Positions 12,728 to 24,216 of a DNA stretch of 64,000 nt are shown here, piece by piece. The stretch is from NCBI GenBank assembly GCA_010015745.1, contig ML978203.1:165310-229309 (forward strand), in the 5' to 3' direction. Under the pieces are notes generated by a model. That model was not told the origin of the DNA and searched no databases. It saw only the letters and a program-made list of their open reading frames with translations. How positions within the stretch are numbered: position 1 is the first letter of the stretch; each line of letters opens with the position of its first letter. Made by a program: the position numbers and the translations under genes. The DNA is from Setomelanomma holmii (Eukaryota > Ascomycota > Dothideomycetes > Pleosporales > Phaeosphaeriaceae).

Positions 12728-14986
12728 CTAAAATCCCTGTCCATTCAGACTCCCAAACTCCGTTCCGCTGTACATCCCGCTCTGCGGCACCCACCCCCCA
12801 AAACTATCCGCCGTCATGTCGTTCCAGAGATACAAATCGCCGTTCTGAAACGCAGCTGTGAAGTCGCCTATATCCGGCGTGAAAGTAGCTGGATCGCCCA
12901 TCTGCCCTGCTGCCGACGTCGAAGTATCGAGCGGCCATGGCTGATAGGGTGACGGAGAAGGCAGAGGATACGTCGGCAATTGTCCAGCTTGTTGTTGATT
13001 CGTCATGCTGGTGTTGACGGCATGGAGGGAGGTGGATGGGGCATCTTGTGTTTTCGGTTCCGCAAACATCGGCGTCTGATTCCCGCTCGCATCCGCACTC
13101 GCACTTTCCTCCACCTTCCTGCGCTTCAAATGCCGTCCCTCCTCTCTCCACTGTCTATACTCGTCTCTCCAGCTTTTCAGCTTCGCTTCCAGCACGAACG
13201 TCCAGTGGCTGGGTATTCGGCATTTCTGCGGTCCCACGGCTTCTTTGGACCGCGCGAGGACGGTGTCGAGGTAGAAATCGACCTTCAAGCTTTGTGAGTC
13301 GAGAAGTTCTTCCATCTCGGCGTCTGTGCCGACGGCGTAGTCGGCTTTCATGAGCGCGACGAGCGCGTAGATGGCGCGGACGAAGAGGACGTTTGGAGCG
13401 CGCTGGAGCCGCAAGATGGGGATTTCGATGAAGCAGTCTAGGATGGCTTGGGCGGCGCCGATGCATTTTGTGGTTGCGTTGATTTGCAATGCGGATCGCG
13501 AGAGCAGGGATTCAGGCTGGACGCAGTCGTCGTCTAGAGCGGGGAGTGTTAGATGGCGATTTCGGAACTCGGTCACGTCGTAGCGACCGCCGTCCATGCC
13601 GAACTCCCACATTGAGAGCATGTTTTGGTAGTATTCGATGGTCATGAAGAGGGTCATGACATCGTCTGAGACGGACTTTCGCCAGTCTTGCATTCGTCGG
13701 TCGAAGATGCGGAGGATGATTTGCATTCTTAGTTCGGAGAGACTGAAGCTTGTACTTGCATCGTCGAAGCCGAAGGCGGTGTTTGCCTCATCGGCGATCC
13801 TCTGTAGCTTGAGCCATGCGATCGTTCTTCGGTCCTCGAGCAGTTTCGACTTGTCCAACATGATGACACATTCCTCCATCCAACTGTTGAAGAGCAAAAT
13901 GTTCGGCCGCTTCAGTCTCATTGAGAATCCCGCGCTGATCACGTACAGTGTAAGCACAGTCCGGCAGTGTTCCAATAATTCTTCCGGCGACGAGATCTTT
14001 TGCAGCGATCTGATAGCTCGCTTTGGTAGCTGTTCGTGTGTTCTCGGTTTCGACGCCAACCCTAGCTCTAAAGCCATGGAAGCGGCCATGTTGACCCACT
14101 GATAAATTTGAAGCTGGCCAGGCGTCTTAGGTGGAGAGTAAAACGCCACGGTAACGAGCATCGCTTGTATAGACTGCACAGACTTCTCGCCATTGATGAA
14201 AGCAGATCGCGCGTATAGATAGACAGCTTCCTCATGCAGTTTGTCGGATAGCTCTGAGCCTTTCGAGTGTGCCGCCGCAGCCATGACCGCATGGAATAGA
14301 GATGGCTTGTTTGCTCGTAGCTCGTACACTGTCCATTGTCGAGGAATAGTAATGCCAGGACAGGCATTAACCAGGTCGTTCCGCCATATGCTCATCAGTT
14401 CTTCGGCCATGTGCTGTGAAATTATGCCGCGTTCGACGATATCGTTATCGGCGGGGCCAATGAGATCTTTGGGCCCGCACTTTGCTGCAGGAGCATTCTT
14501 ATCCTCCGGTGGCTGCAAAGGCCATGGCGCAGTAACGGACGATGTCGTGGTCGCTGATGTGTTGCCGCGCAAAGAGGATTCAATTGGTGTCAACTTCTCA
14601 TCATGTTGTGCCTCCTCGTCAGAAGCCTCATCTCCGGTTTCGTGATCGCTGATGTCACTAGACGCTCGATTGTTGGTCGACTTGAGAAGGTCCCGCATTT
14701 GCTTGATCTCTTTTTCCAGCTCAGTCACCCGCACGTCCGTTCTCTTTCTTTGCCTTCTCTTCGCCGGAGGCGCAAACACACATGCCCTCCCAGCTTTTGC
14801 GCATCGCTGACATTGAGTGGAACCCACATCTGGGTTCACCAAACACCGCACTTTTGATAGTCGACAAGCCTCACAGGCTCGATTTAAGGCCTGCTCTGTT
14901 GATCGTTGAGGTTTCTCTGGTTCTGGGCTTTTGACAGGAGTCAAGGTGGTATAAAAGTTCCCTGTGTCGACTCCTTCGGTAGACAT
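12728..14986 (-). CDS. Zn2Cys6 fungal-specific transcription factor
   Basis: Intronless, 752 aa. The zinc cluster has Cys 38, 41, 48, 59, 62 and 69 in RACEACRLSKVRC...QCQRCAKAGRAC; the third loop is long (10 residues between Cys 48 and 59). It is followed by a basic linker PAKRRQRKR and a coiled coil (VTELEKEIKQMRDLL), then an acidic stretch and a middle-homology region (about 190-560) with helices but no enzyme motif. The C-terminus is Pro/Ser/Gln-rich and disordered. Start is ATG 14986, the only one before the cluster. It is a nuclear DNA-binding regulator; target genes are not indicated, and its neighbour, an amino-acid permease, is only a weak hint. Confidence 0.88.
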   Translation of the reverse strand: MSTEGVDTGNFYTTLTPVKSPEPEKPQRSTEQALNRACEACRLSKVRCLVNPDVGSTQCQRCAKAGRACVFAPPAKRRQRKRTDVRVTELEKEIKQMRDLLKSTNNRASSDISDHETGDEASDEEAQHDEKLTPIESSLRGNTSATTTSSVTAPWPLQPPEDKNAPAAKCGPKDLIGPADNDIVERGIISQHMAEELMSIWRNDLVNACPGITIPRQWTVYELRANKPSLFHAVMAAAAHSKGSELSDKLHEEAVYLYARSAFINGEKSVQSIQAMLVTVAFYSPPKTPGQLQIYQWVNMAASMALELGLASKPRTHEQLPKRAIRSLQKISSPEELLEHCRTVLTLYVISAGFSMRLKRPNILLFNSWMEECVIMLDKSKLLEDRRTIAWLKLQRIADEANTAFGFDDASTSFSLSELRMQIILRIFDRRMQDWRKSVSDDVMTLFMTIEYYQNMLSMWEFGMDGGRYDVTEFRNRHLTLPALDDDCVQPESLLSRSALQINATTKCIGAAQAILDCFIEIPILRLQRAPNVLFVRAIYALVALMKADYAVGTDAEMEELLDSQSLKVDFYLDTVLARSKEAVGPQKCRIPSHWTFVLEAKLKSWRDEYRQWREEGRHLKRRKVEESASADASGNQTPMFAEPKTQDAPSTSLHAVNTSMTNQQQAGQLPTYPLPSPSPYQPWPLDTSTSAAGQMGDPATFTPDIGDFTAAFQNGDLYLWNDMTADSFGGWVPQSGMYSGTEFGSLNGQGF

Positions 14987-16100
14987 GATGACGGTGCTGA
15001 ATAGGGCGGTATTATGATCCGATTGGGCCCCAATTGAATCTTACCCTCGCAACTTCTGCGTGACAAGCAATGATGGGGCCAGGTTTGTGACGATTCCGTG
15101 AGTTTGGTCGCTTTCGATGTTTCGGTTACGCCCAATCGTGATTCATCATCACCCAGGAGAACGAGGAGTGACTGACATGCGTGTTGCAGTGCGTCCAAAT
15201 CACAAACAACAGTTACAGAATAGCCAAGAAAAGCACGAGATATGAGATGTGTAATCCTTAAGACCGGTGTTGCAGGTGTTGAGGCGAGACGGTCGATGGA
15301 CTTCTGTCGCCTTGAAGCTGCGGAAAGGAAGTCAGACAGGGTCTGAATGCACTAAAGCCAAATAGGAAGTGACCCACGCGTCTTTCCATCCTCGAAGCCA
15401 GCAACCCAAATTCGTGTATACAGGTCACTCTATTAGCTCAGTTCGTACCTGCGGACCGAATTAAATATCTCGAAGGACCTCGAAAGGTTGTGCGAGCTAT
15501 GAATCGTCTCGTCAGAGTCGCGCTGTGGGATTTGCACGACGTCGGCTACATGCAGACAGCAGCCAGCGAGCAAGTACGCAATACTGCTATCATTCAGAAC
15601 ATTGCGAGGATGATTTTGCATCAGTTTTCACGATAACACCATCTCACAGGAGGGTTTGCTGGATGCTAGACGCACCGTCGATTCCTTTTCGTCGGGAAAC
15701 ATAATTGCCCGCCTAACGGTTTGTCAATTCGTAGGGCGTTGACACGCTCGAAGGTGACTGTTCTGCCACTCTCATTCCTCGCTTCTTTCCTTCATACCGT
15801 CGGTTCTACGACAATTCGTAGCTACAAAACGCACACCTTTTGACCAGGAAGCTCAGAATTCAGCTCGGGGGGAGGTCGCGTTTCAATCATGGGCGACACC
15901 AATCGATCGCAGCGTACCAATGGATCGAGCTCAATGCAACAGACATGCACGAAAACTCAAAATATAATTAGGATGGACTTGGAGGATGCAACAATTCATT
16001 CTGGATATCACACACGCTGCTTGAGCAAAGTTCGAATACACATCAATCGTTACGTTAATCTCATCGAACTATTTGCGATAACGCTATTCCGAATGGTCCT
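14987..16100. other. Promoter of the Zn2Cys6 gene and 3' flank of the permease
   Basis: 1.1 kb. A 71-codon frame with an ATG at 15889 runs into the permease 3' end on the opposite strand; it has no recognisable features and I do not call it a gene. No repeats noticed. Confidence 0.45.
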
Positions 16101-17855
16101 CTAGCAGAGCCAGAACCAGACCTTCTCCAACATGTTCCTGGGAATCTGCTCAGGCCAAACCTCGGCATCGAGCGCGGCCTTGCCACTCCAGATATCAGCC
16201 TCAGCAGGCTTGACCATCTTGGTGCGCTTGAAGACCTTCCAGAATCCGAACAGGAGAGCGTAGATCAAGATGCCGATGTAGGCGGTGAAGAAGCTGGTCA
16301 GCTGGTCAGGTCCCCATGGGGTCTGAGTGAAAACCTTGAAACCGTTGAAGACAATGATCAAGCTGAAGTACACGAATGCAGTCCATGCAATGTATGGCTG
16401 CCACTTCGCCCTGAAGACCAAAGTGCTGCGCTCGATACCCTGCGCGGCAAGGGCCCTACGAAACCCGAGATAAGCGAGGATGATTGAGTTCCAAGTGAAG
16501 AGCTGGGCGATGGTGGTCAAGTTCTGGAACCAGAGGAAAACTTTGTTGGCGCCAGTGGAGACCGACATGAATGTGATCAAAGAGATGGAAGCGGTGATCA
16601 GCACACAGTAGTATGGGACACCGTTCTTGGAGCATTTGAGAAGGAACCTGGGAGCCTGTCTGTTCTGGGCAATACCGAAGAGATAACGGGAGCCTGTGTA
16701 CAGGAAGGCGTTGCCGGACGAGGTTGCCGAGGTCAGAACGACAGCGTTGATGATGTGCGGCAGAACGGGGATTGAAGCGTTCTTCATCGCAATAACCCAT
16801 GGAGAAGACTGCGCACCCTTCGCGTTCTCATTGGTGAGCTGAGGATCAGAAGACGAGATGCAGACACCGATAATGAAGGATCCAAAAATATAGAAGAACA
16901 TAATACGCCAGAAGACACGACGAACTGCCTTGGGGATGTTCTTCCGCGGGTTGGCAGCCTCACCAGCGGCGACAGCCACCATCTCGACGCCACCGTAGGA
17001 GAAGGCGGCGTTCACGAGTGTCGACCACAGACCGGTGAAGCGACCGGTTGCACCAGTGCCAACGTATTCCTTCATAGCGCCTTCCTTCCAGTACCTGAAG
17101 CCTCGACGATCGTGATCGGGCGCACCACCGAGCATGATGACCAGACCAGCAAGGAGCAAGCCGAGGATGGTGATGATCTTGATCGACGCGAAGATGAACT
17201 CCGCCTCTCCGTAGATCTGGACAGCGAAGATGTTGAGGCACAAAATGATGACGATGATGATGCCAATCCAGATTGCTGGATTATATTTTTCTTCTGTATC
17301 CCAGAAAGAGACAAGGACGGCGGCAGCGGAAATTTCGGCGCAAAGTGTAATGGCACATGAGTACCAGTTGTTCCACCCAACAGCAAAACCAAGAGCGGGG
17401 TCGGCGTAGCGGGCACAGTACTGGGGAATGGCACCAGGCAGAGGCAGCCAGGTGGCCATCTCTCCGAGACACTGCATCATTGCGAAGACAGCCATGCCGG
17501 TGATGGTATAACCGAGGAGGACGGAAACGGGACCAGCGTTCGCGAACGCAGTACCGATACCCAGAAAGAGACCAGTTCCGATTGTTCCTCCGAGGGCGAT
17601 GAATTGAATATGACGGGACTTGAGACTATGGAGTAGGTCAGCGCAATGGCCTCTCGGACATCGTCTGAATGGTGTTGCTTACCCTCGCTGAACGTAACCG
17701 TATTGCTCGGCCGTGGCAAGATCGCCATAAATATCCGCGGCTTCGCCAACAGCCCCACCCTTTGTACCGACCACATTCTTGATACCATGGTCGCTAGGAG
17801 TAGTGTGTACACCCTCGATGGCGTATTGCTTGTTCTCGTAGTCGTTGTGCGACAT
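16101..17855 (-). CDS. Amino-acid permease of the yeast AAT family (APC superfamily)
   Basis: Two exons: 17855-17683 and 17625-16101 (57-bp intron, gtaagc...catag); 565 aa. It is a plasma-membrane proton symporter for amino acids. The hydrophilic N-terminus (about 60 aa) leads into GLKSRHIQFIALGGTIGTGL, the family's TM1 motif with the glycine-rich bend. Other signatures are QCLGEMATWLPLPGAIPQY (TM3), VGWNNWY, FSYGGVEMVAVAAGEAANPR (TM6 and the following loop), and ATSSGNAFLYTGSRYLFGIA. About 12 membrane segments can be counted. The cytosolic tail is short and ends VWFWLC. The substrate cannot be read from sequence; general or dicarboxylic-type permeases are closest. Start is ATG 17855. Confidence 0.93.
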
Positions 17856-20800
17856 CTTGAAGGCAGTCAGGAGTGAGACAGGGAGCTAGTGTCCAGGTGA
17901 GGGAGACTGAAGGGTTGCTCGTTTGAGCTGTGACGAAAGCGGGGTAAGAATGATCTCCGAAAGAAAACGAGTTTCAGGGGACTACTGCTGAACCGACAGG
18001 AGTACAAGGACCATCTTATATCGAGAGGCAGGCAGTGGTCTCACAGTCTCGCCAGACCCTTTAGTGCCTGGCAGCGATTCGGAGGGCCAACAGTATGCAC
18101 GGCCTAGAACCATAGCGGCGATTCAAATCACGAAGCTATACTAGGCGTTGGTATACTAGTCGATCTGGCAGTCCATGTGATTGGCCCGTATGAGCATCAT
18201 GCCTGTACAAGGCGAACGGACACGCCGCTTGCGCACGTAATACGGCTCAATTGCCTAAGGCTTCACGAAGTGTTCGATAAGGGTGGACCAACACTCGGAG
18301 TTAGCGTTGCATCACGACAAGCCACGGCAGCAACATCCTCGCAGATGCCGGACAGTGTGCGTGGGATTGTCAGTGAGAGCTTGATCGGTCCTATTAAGGA
18401 CTATGGTGCTCTCGGGATTGCCAAATTATTCGACGACGACCACTACGGAAACAATTTCGTCTCAACGCGACCTGGCAAAGCAGAAACTGGATGATTGCGA
18501 CACAAGTAGTGAGGATCTAGCAATTGTTTCTGATTGGCTCATGGACCTAGGCAATTTGGCATTGAGACAGGCCTTTTCGAGATGTCACCGGCGTGCTAGG
18601 CAAGTCTCGGCGTCCGCAGATCTTTTCAAACCACACAGGCATCGTGGAGGACATCACAAACGACGGCCACTATCGTTGGTGCACAGGTAAAAAAAAAAGC
18701 GCAAAGGCCGGTCACACGATAAGGAACGCTTCTAGAATCACGACTAGCGTCCGCGGTTGGTCGACGCCACGCAAGTGCTTGTCAAGCCCCAGTCGCGAAC
18801 AGGGTCTTACTGGATTTGATTGCGACAGCTTGTCTAGCGTCGCGAGTTACACGAAACCAATTGTCCATATCTCGAACGCACGAATGGCAGCATATTCAGC
18901 GTCTGTTGCGTGAGCAGTACCACCAAAGCGGTAGGACTTCACGCTGCACAGCTTCTCGGTGTCACTCGAACTTGGGCCTTCAGCCCCGCAGCCGCAACCA
19001 TGCTCCAAACGAATGACCACGCCATCGTCTGAGCATCACAGGTTTGACCTGCCTTATCAGGATTTACGCGCGTGCTAGAAATACGCCTCCAAGGGTCATT
19101 GCGCCGTCAGCCATCTTCGCTTGAGACCGAGTGTTTGGAGGAGAAGACCTCGTCACGACAGCTGTAATGATGTCGTATGTTCAATGAACGCCTGCGCCTA
19201 GTCGAAGGACCATCGCCTAAATGCCCTCATCCAGGCCGTCTCTTAGCGGTTAAGAGGTAGAACCCAGAGATTGGCTTAAATGCACAAGTATCATTGCACA
19301 GAAAAGGCACTGCAATCTCTGCGATGACCATGCCGCCACCACGACGATGGAATGGAGTTTGAGCGAGCCATGCGCTTGCCAAGTCATTCTGCTGAGGACT
19401 TCCTTCTTCATCAAAGCTGGCCGACCAACTGCTCCAGTGAGGGTAGATCTCGCGTCCAAGCCGAAACACGAAGTTTACACAAGCGAATAAGCTTTAGCTG
19501 TGTTATGGCTAGATTACAAGCAATCAGCCAATGCTTGACGACCCGCTACATCGAGCTTTGGACCAACGTGTAGCGTCGCAACGACGACTCACTCAGAAAA
19601 CGCCTTGGGCGATTTCTCACAAGTCTTCGTCTGACAGCAAACGTAGCTGCAACATGTAGAGGAATCCGCCCTCCTAACCTATCGTTGACCAAGTGCTTGA
19701 AAAGGCACACTTGCGCAACGAAGATAAGGCTAGCAATACTCTGTTCACACGCACACACTTCAAGTTACAAATCGTACTTCTCACCGAAAGCCACTAATCG
19801 CCCCGACAAACGTTACGACACAATAAAACCACACCACCATTAACTCTCACGATACAAGTGGCAAAGTTCACCAGTGGCATGATCTCACGCGCGTCAAAAG
19901 CTTCCCAGTCCCCGTCTTGGCCTGCATGAAGACCACAAAAGCGGCCCGTCCGAGCTGTTGAGCCTCAACGCAACGCTCCTCAGCCCTATCTAACCACCAC
20001 CCACATTTCAGCTGTCATGTTATCTCTCCTTCCCCAAAACAACGTGGACATGCTTATGTCCAACTTGCAGAGTTTCCAGCGCACGCCGTCAGCTAGCGGG
20101 CGCGGGAAAAGGCCCGAGATGCGGAGGCGCGCGCTGTGAGGCTCTAAGTGGAGACTTGTCGCCAGGCACAGTCTCGTATCTGTCTAGATGGGTTGTGCGA
20201 GACGCGATGGATGCGTGGGATCTGGACCTGGTGAGTGCAGGTTGCTGTGGTTGGGATGGATCCACAGGTAGTGGGGCGTGACGAGTGGGCGGGTCTGGGG
20301 AGACGCTGTTATCGCCGTGGCTTGCTGCTTAACAAATTGTGCGCCGCGATGTTATCGACAGGACCGCACGACTGGATGAAAGTTGTTCCTGCATTGTGAT
20401 ACTTGGACATGAACATATGTGTTCTCAGACACATGCAACTCTCTATTATCTGAAGCTCATGCCGACATAACATGTGATTGATCTTGCTAAAGCAAGAGAT
20501 TATATGCCACTTTGGCAATGCCTTAGTTGCTTGCTGGGCTTATTTGCTTGGCTTCCAAGCCCGGCCACTTGTCTGAGATGTGTTGTTCGATTGCCTCCAA
20601 GTACAACCTGTCCTGGTGTGTCTTCAAATTTGCGTTGCACCAAGTTGAAGCACCCACACGCAGGCAACAGAGCAAGTTTGTAACCACTGTGCGCGCAGAG
20701 AAACGTGATGCAACTCACCGTCCCGCAGTCCGAGGTGTTATAGATACACGACAGAAAGCAGGAGGCGTAGCTCTTCCTCCGTACACCTTCTCCGCCCTGA

Positions 20801-20936
20801 TAGCCTTGGCTTGATAATTTCGTCCCTGTGCTTTGCAAGTCCCTACGTCATGGCCATGACGTCCTCGACATTGCCCCTCCCAGTCGGCTTGCCTCCAATG
20901 TTCGTTCCAATGACCGCATCGCAAGCCAATACCACC
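17856..20936. other. 3-kb gene-poor interval
   Basis: No frame on either strand has convincing coding features. A nine-base A run occurs near 18689. This may be long regulatory DNA for the permease or decayed sequence too old to recognise. I saw no long direct or inverted repeats, but could not do an exhaustive self-comparison. Confidence 0.4.
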
Positions 20937-21368
20937 TTAGCCAGGCCCGATCTTCGGCATATCATGATGTTCACTCAGCCCACTCAAATACTTGTTCAAT
21001 TCTTCCACCTTCTCCTTGTGCGTCTTTACACCCTCGCGCTTAAGCCGCTCCTCCAACCTCTTCCGTCGCATCTCATCGTGTCGCTTCTCAGCCTCTGTCT
21101 TCCTTCGCCCACCAGCCTCTTTCAACCGTGCTTCTGCTGTGTCGGGTGATAGCGAGCGCCCGGGTGTGCGTGAAGGTGATTTTGTGGTATCGTCGTTCAC
21201 GGCTGGGCGCGTGGTGGTGGATGATGGAGTTGGGTTTGGAGATTCGGCAGTGGTTTCGGTGGTGATTTCGGTTGTCTTGGGCTTCTTTTTCTTTTTCTTC
21301 TTGTCGATACCAGCACCTTTGAGCTTTAGTCCGCCACCGACAGCGGAGGTGTAATCGGAAGACGGCAT
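20937..21368 (-). CDS. FAM32A-like (DUF1754) nuclear protein
   Basis: Single exon, 143 aa, start ATG 21368. The N-terminus reads GGGLKLKG followed by a run of seven lysines, matching the LKLKG-KKKKKK start of FAM32A. A Thr/Ser/Pro-rich linker follows, and the C-terminal half carries the family block: TEAEKRHDEMRRKRLEERLK, then KTHKEKVEELNKYLSGLSEH and ending DMPKIGPG (human FAM32A has a closely similar ending, EHYDIPKV). Human FAM32A is a spliceosome exon-ligation factor, so a nuclear splicing role is inferred. The fungal copy has a longer linker than the animal protein. Confidence 0.87.
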   Translation of the reverse strand: MPSSDYTSAVGGGLKLKGAGIDKKKKKKKPKTTEITTETTAESPNPTPSSTTTRPAVNDDTTKSPSRTPGRSLSPDTAEARLKEAGGRRKTEAEKRHDEMRRKRLEERLKREGVKTHKEKVEELNKYLSGLSEHHDMPKIGPG

Positions 21369-21796
21369 TGTTGGTTTGTGGTGAGTGTTCACGGGGTTGG
21401 AGGATCTTGAAGCTTGGACGATGCGTGAACTCGACCGCGGCCCAGGGCTGGCACGTGACTAGTGGGGCCTCACTTCTACTTCACACGCGCTTCGCTTGAA
21501 CCCTCGCTTCAATCAACCTACTGCGTAGACTAGCGGCACCTTTTCGCCTTCTCCCCTTCCACCTTGCAAATGATGATATGCTTGGTAGTGCATATAAGAA
21601 GTACACACGTATTTCTGGAACACCGACCCTTAAGAAATCAGTCCATTTTAGCGACCCAAAGTCAGATATCCTCTTGCCGCACAATAGCACACCCAATTTC
21701 ATCGACAGAGTTCTCGCATGACAGCTCTTTGTCCTTCAACTATTTCTGGAATACTATACGCACAACATCTGATGAGGTCACTCGGATGCTCTCAGG
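21369..21796. promoter_or_regulatory. Divergent promoter region
   Basis: A 428-bp gap between the FAM32A-like gene (minus) and the broken F-box-like gene (plus). A CACGTGAC E-box-type site lies at about 21452. No clear TATA box. Confidence 0.4.
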
Positions 21797-22460
21797 ATGT
21801 CCCTGCTCGAACTCCCCACAGAGACACGTCTGCAAACTTACACCTACATCGTTCCTAATGAACCACTCAAGGTTCCCTCCAAGCAATTCTCAGGCATACT
21901 ATACAGCTGTATGACCATCCGCAATGAACTGGAGCCAGAAATATGCAAGGCCATGACAGCATGTCTAGACAAGCTTGCGCACGTCCTACTTAGAAGAAGC
22001 GACGAACTCTTCTACACCCCACCAACCACTCTCCGAGGATGGCTCAACCTCACGGTCTCGCGCCCGAAAACCAAGAACATGTTCTGCGGCGACGACCCTT
22101 ACCTAGACTTCAAATGTCTCCACTTCAACACCCTAACAATCACATTTCACAACGACACACAAGGCTACGAGTATTTACCGCGGACAACCCGACACCTATT
22201 ATCTAGCTGCGTGTATCTTAGCACGTTATATTAGGAAATGCCGGCCGTTTGGCGAGTACCCGGCAATGGAGAGTTGGATCTTGGACTGGAGAAAGTACCC
22301 GCTGTATGGTAGCGGTTATGGCGTGGAGGGCTCGTTGAAGGCTGATAGCATGCATGCTTGGGAGGCGGAGATCTGGACGGATGAGAAGGGTGTGACGACC
22401 GGGGTGTGGTTTTATAGGAAGGAGATGGAGAGTTTGTGGACGATGTGGATTGAGGACTGA
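21797..22460 (+). pseudogene. F-box-like/DUF-type protein gene broken by a one-base frameshift
   Basis: The first part, from ATG 21797, reads MSLLELPTETRLQTYTYIVP and continues for 145 codons to a stop at 22232-22234. The family's C-terminal half is present in the next frame: LAACILARYIRKCRPFGEYP, then MESWILDWRKYPLYGSGYG through a stop at 22458-22460. The switch falls at about 22200 in tattatct; one extra base explains it, giving about 220 codons. No GT-AG pair of plausible length in the right phase joins the halves. The LP-E-R--TY start resembles the fungal F-box-like or 2EXR/DUF7730 group found elsewhere in this window. A sequencing error is possible. Confidence 0.6.
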
Positions 22461-23165
22461 TGGTCATGTGAAGAGGAAGAAACATGACGGCGCACCTTTG
22501 AGCCTTCCAAAGCACAATCAAGTGAGGATACGCTTTTCGGGACTCGTCGGTCGCTTTGGAGAAAATTCTTCTCCGGTTATCCAACATTCTCCAGTGCTAA
22601 CATATGCAAACTGTTTGCTCTTCGACGCAATCCTGCATTCTCCCCATGCACCCCTGGGTCGTTATCTTCAAAAAACAGAGACAAAGTGCTCCCTCATCTA
22701 TACTTTCCTCGGACTAAGTTAACTTCAAATTCCAACATTGGAAAGTGACTTTGAAACGCTATAATGTACACCACCCGACCTGGGCTCCCCGGCAGAGATG
22801 ACGGCGAATGATGGGCGGAAGCGCCCTCCACCACCGAAGCTAAGGCCTGGACATTATCTCGAACGGCCCGACCTGTTGGACGAGGAATTGATTGCGAGCT
22901 ACAAATATGTGGGGGTCCAAAGAGGAAGCACCCAAGTTCGTTTCCCACGATGCCTCCAGCATGAATCCTTGCGCCACCGGGAAGATTGGAGAAACTGCTC
23001 TCGTCTGTGTCCAGCATGCCCAATGGCGTCGCAACATCATGGTAAAGTAGACGCAACGTGCTTTGAGTACACCTCTTCAAAAGGTCCCGACTAATTACTA
23101 CGCAGCCTTGTCCGCGTATGATCGAGCTCCGGCCCTTCAGGTCCTTCTGGTTGGGTCGTATGAAC
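22461..23165. other. Unassigned region, possible upstream exons of a degraded gene
   Basis: An ATG frame at 22798-23094 (MTANDGRKRPPPPKLRPGHY...) and the plus frame through GGPKRKHPSSFPTMPPA at about 22912 have proline/serine-rich, coding-like composition but break repeatedly. They may be the 5' part of the damaged gene that follows. I found no conserved domain. Confidence 0.3.
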
Positions 23166-23696
23166 ATGGCGCAGCCTCCTGCTCCCAAATCCCGGCATAG
23201 TCGGTCACCGGAAACTGACGCTTCAGAGGGTCGGGACAGACGTGGTGCTCCTTCCTTCGCTAGCTAGTCACAGTTCGCGTCTGCATCCGCCAGCTCGGCC
23301 AGGCCGTCCGACCCACGTACTTCACAGGAGAATACTGCCAAATCAAGTCACCCAACGCCTCCCAATCTGAGCAGTGAGCCAAGCGCCGCGGCTCCAACAA
23401 GCTCAGGTGTACAAGGCAGTGCGGGAAACACACAGATCACGAACCAGTTCTACGAAGCGATCTTCCAGCAAATGATAGCACTCATAGAGCTCTTCGACCG
23501 ACGTCCTGACTTAGTCGGAGGAGAGCAGGTAATTACACCAACTATGCGCAACTTCTTACCACATGTGCGTGCATCTATGCAAAACCCTGCCGCTTCAGTC
23601 ACGGAGGATGAGCAACATCCAGCGCGCCGACTTACACAGTCTTACAAAAACGCTTATCAGAATTTCTACCAATCGACATTAGCATCTTTGCAATGA
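23166..23696 (+). pseudogene. Degraded low-complexity gene of unknown function
   Basis: From ATG 23166 (MAQPPAPKSRHSRSPETDAS) the frame is open to 23696 except for one TAG after RGAPSFAS at 23265-23267. The remainder is Ser/Pro-rich, then a possibly folded part with FYEAIFQQMIALIELFDRR and a C-terminus YKNAYQNFYQSTLASLQ. A second coding-like frame starts at an overlapping ATGA (ATG 23693): MSYNPQDRRYYNHRYDSIS, rich in Tyr/Gly/Arg, interrupted by a TGA and continuing to about 23975. Either it is one gene with undetected introns or two damaged ones. The TAG and TGA would be CAG and CGA before a C-to-T change. Unknown family. Confidence 0.35.
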
Positions 23697-23973
23697 GCTA
23701 CAATCCCCAGGATCGACGCTACTACAACCACCGCTACGACAGCATTTCTGGCATCGGTCACGGCTCCGACTGAGCCAGCGGCTACAATTATGGTCCTCGC
23801 GCCGGATCTTTTTACCCAATGCGCGAGCCAGCTGGACCCTATAGAGGGCCGAGTCGGCCATCAAGCTCCTATGGTGGATCTACGTATGGCGGCACCTTGA
23901 AGACTTCTGGATTTTGCGGAAGTCTACATTCGAAATGCGTTTGTTTGCCTGCTGCTCGGAGGCCTTCGGAGTG

Positions 23974-24216
23974 CTAGCGGTACGGATCGTTTGCTGATGC
24001 ACCACGGAGAGATTCGCGGTAGAGTTGGGTAGGTGTGGGTGGATTGCGGCAGAGGAAGTGGTTGATGTGGTTTGGGAGGTTGGGGTTCCGACTGAGGCGG
24101 CCGTCTGTGACGTACATGATGTGGTCGTGATAGAGGTGAGAGAGAATGAGGTCTCTGAGCTCCCGAGGTAGACAGAGGAAGGGTGAGTTGGTTGCATTTT
24201 GATCTGTTGAGGACAT
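23974..24216 (-). CDS. Short F-box-like/2EXR-type protein, probably truncated
   Basis: Single frame of 80 codons from ATG 24216. Residues 13-30 read FLCLPRELRDLILSHLYH, the typical start of fungal F-box-like/2EXR proteins (LP.ELR..I...LY). Members normally run to 200-300 aa with an intron, so this is likely a truncated copy or a first exon whose continuation has decayed; nothing matching was found downstream (below 23974) on the minus strand. Expression is uncertain. Confidence 0.4.
   Translation of the reverse strand: MSSTDQNATNSPFLCLPRELRDLILSHLYHDHIMYVTDGRLSRNPNLPNHINHFLCRNPPTPTQLYRESLRGASANDPYR

Noticed and set aside
15430..15480. Possible tRNA (agctcagttcg-like stretch)
   Set aside because: No B-box at the right distance and no cloverleaf arms could be formed.
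15889..16104. 71-codon plus-strand frame with an ATG overlapping the permease 3' end
   Set aside because: No motif, overlaps the stop of a convergent gene, and its composition looks like UTR rather than coding.
22694..23188. 164-codon minus-strand frame
   Set aside because: It opposes a plus-strand stretch with better coding character and has no recognisable features or good start.
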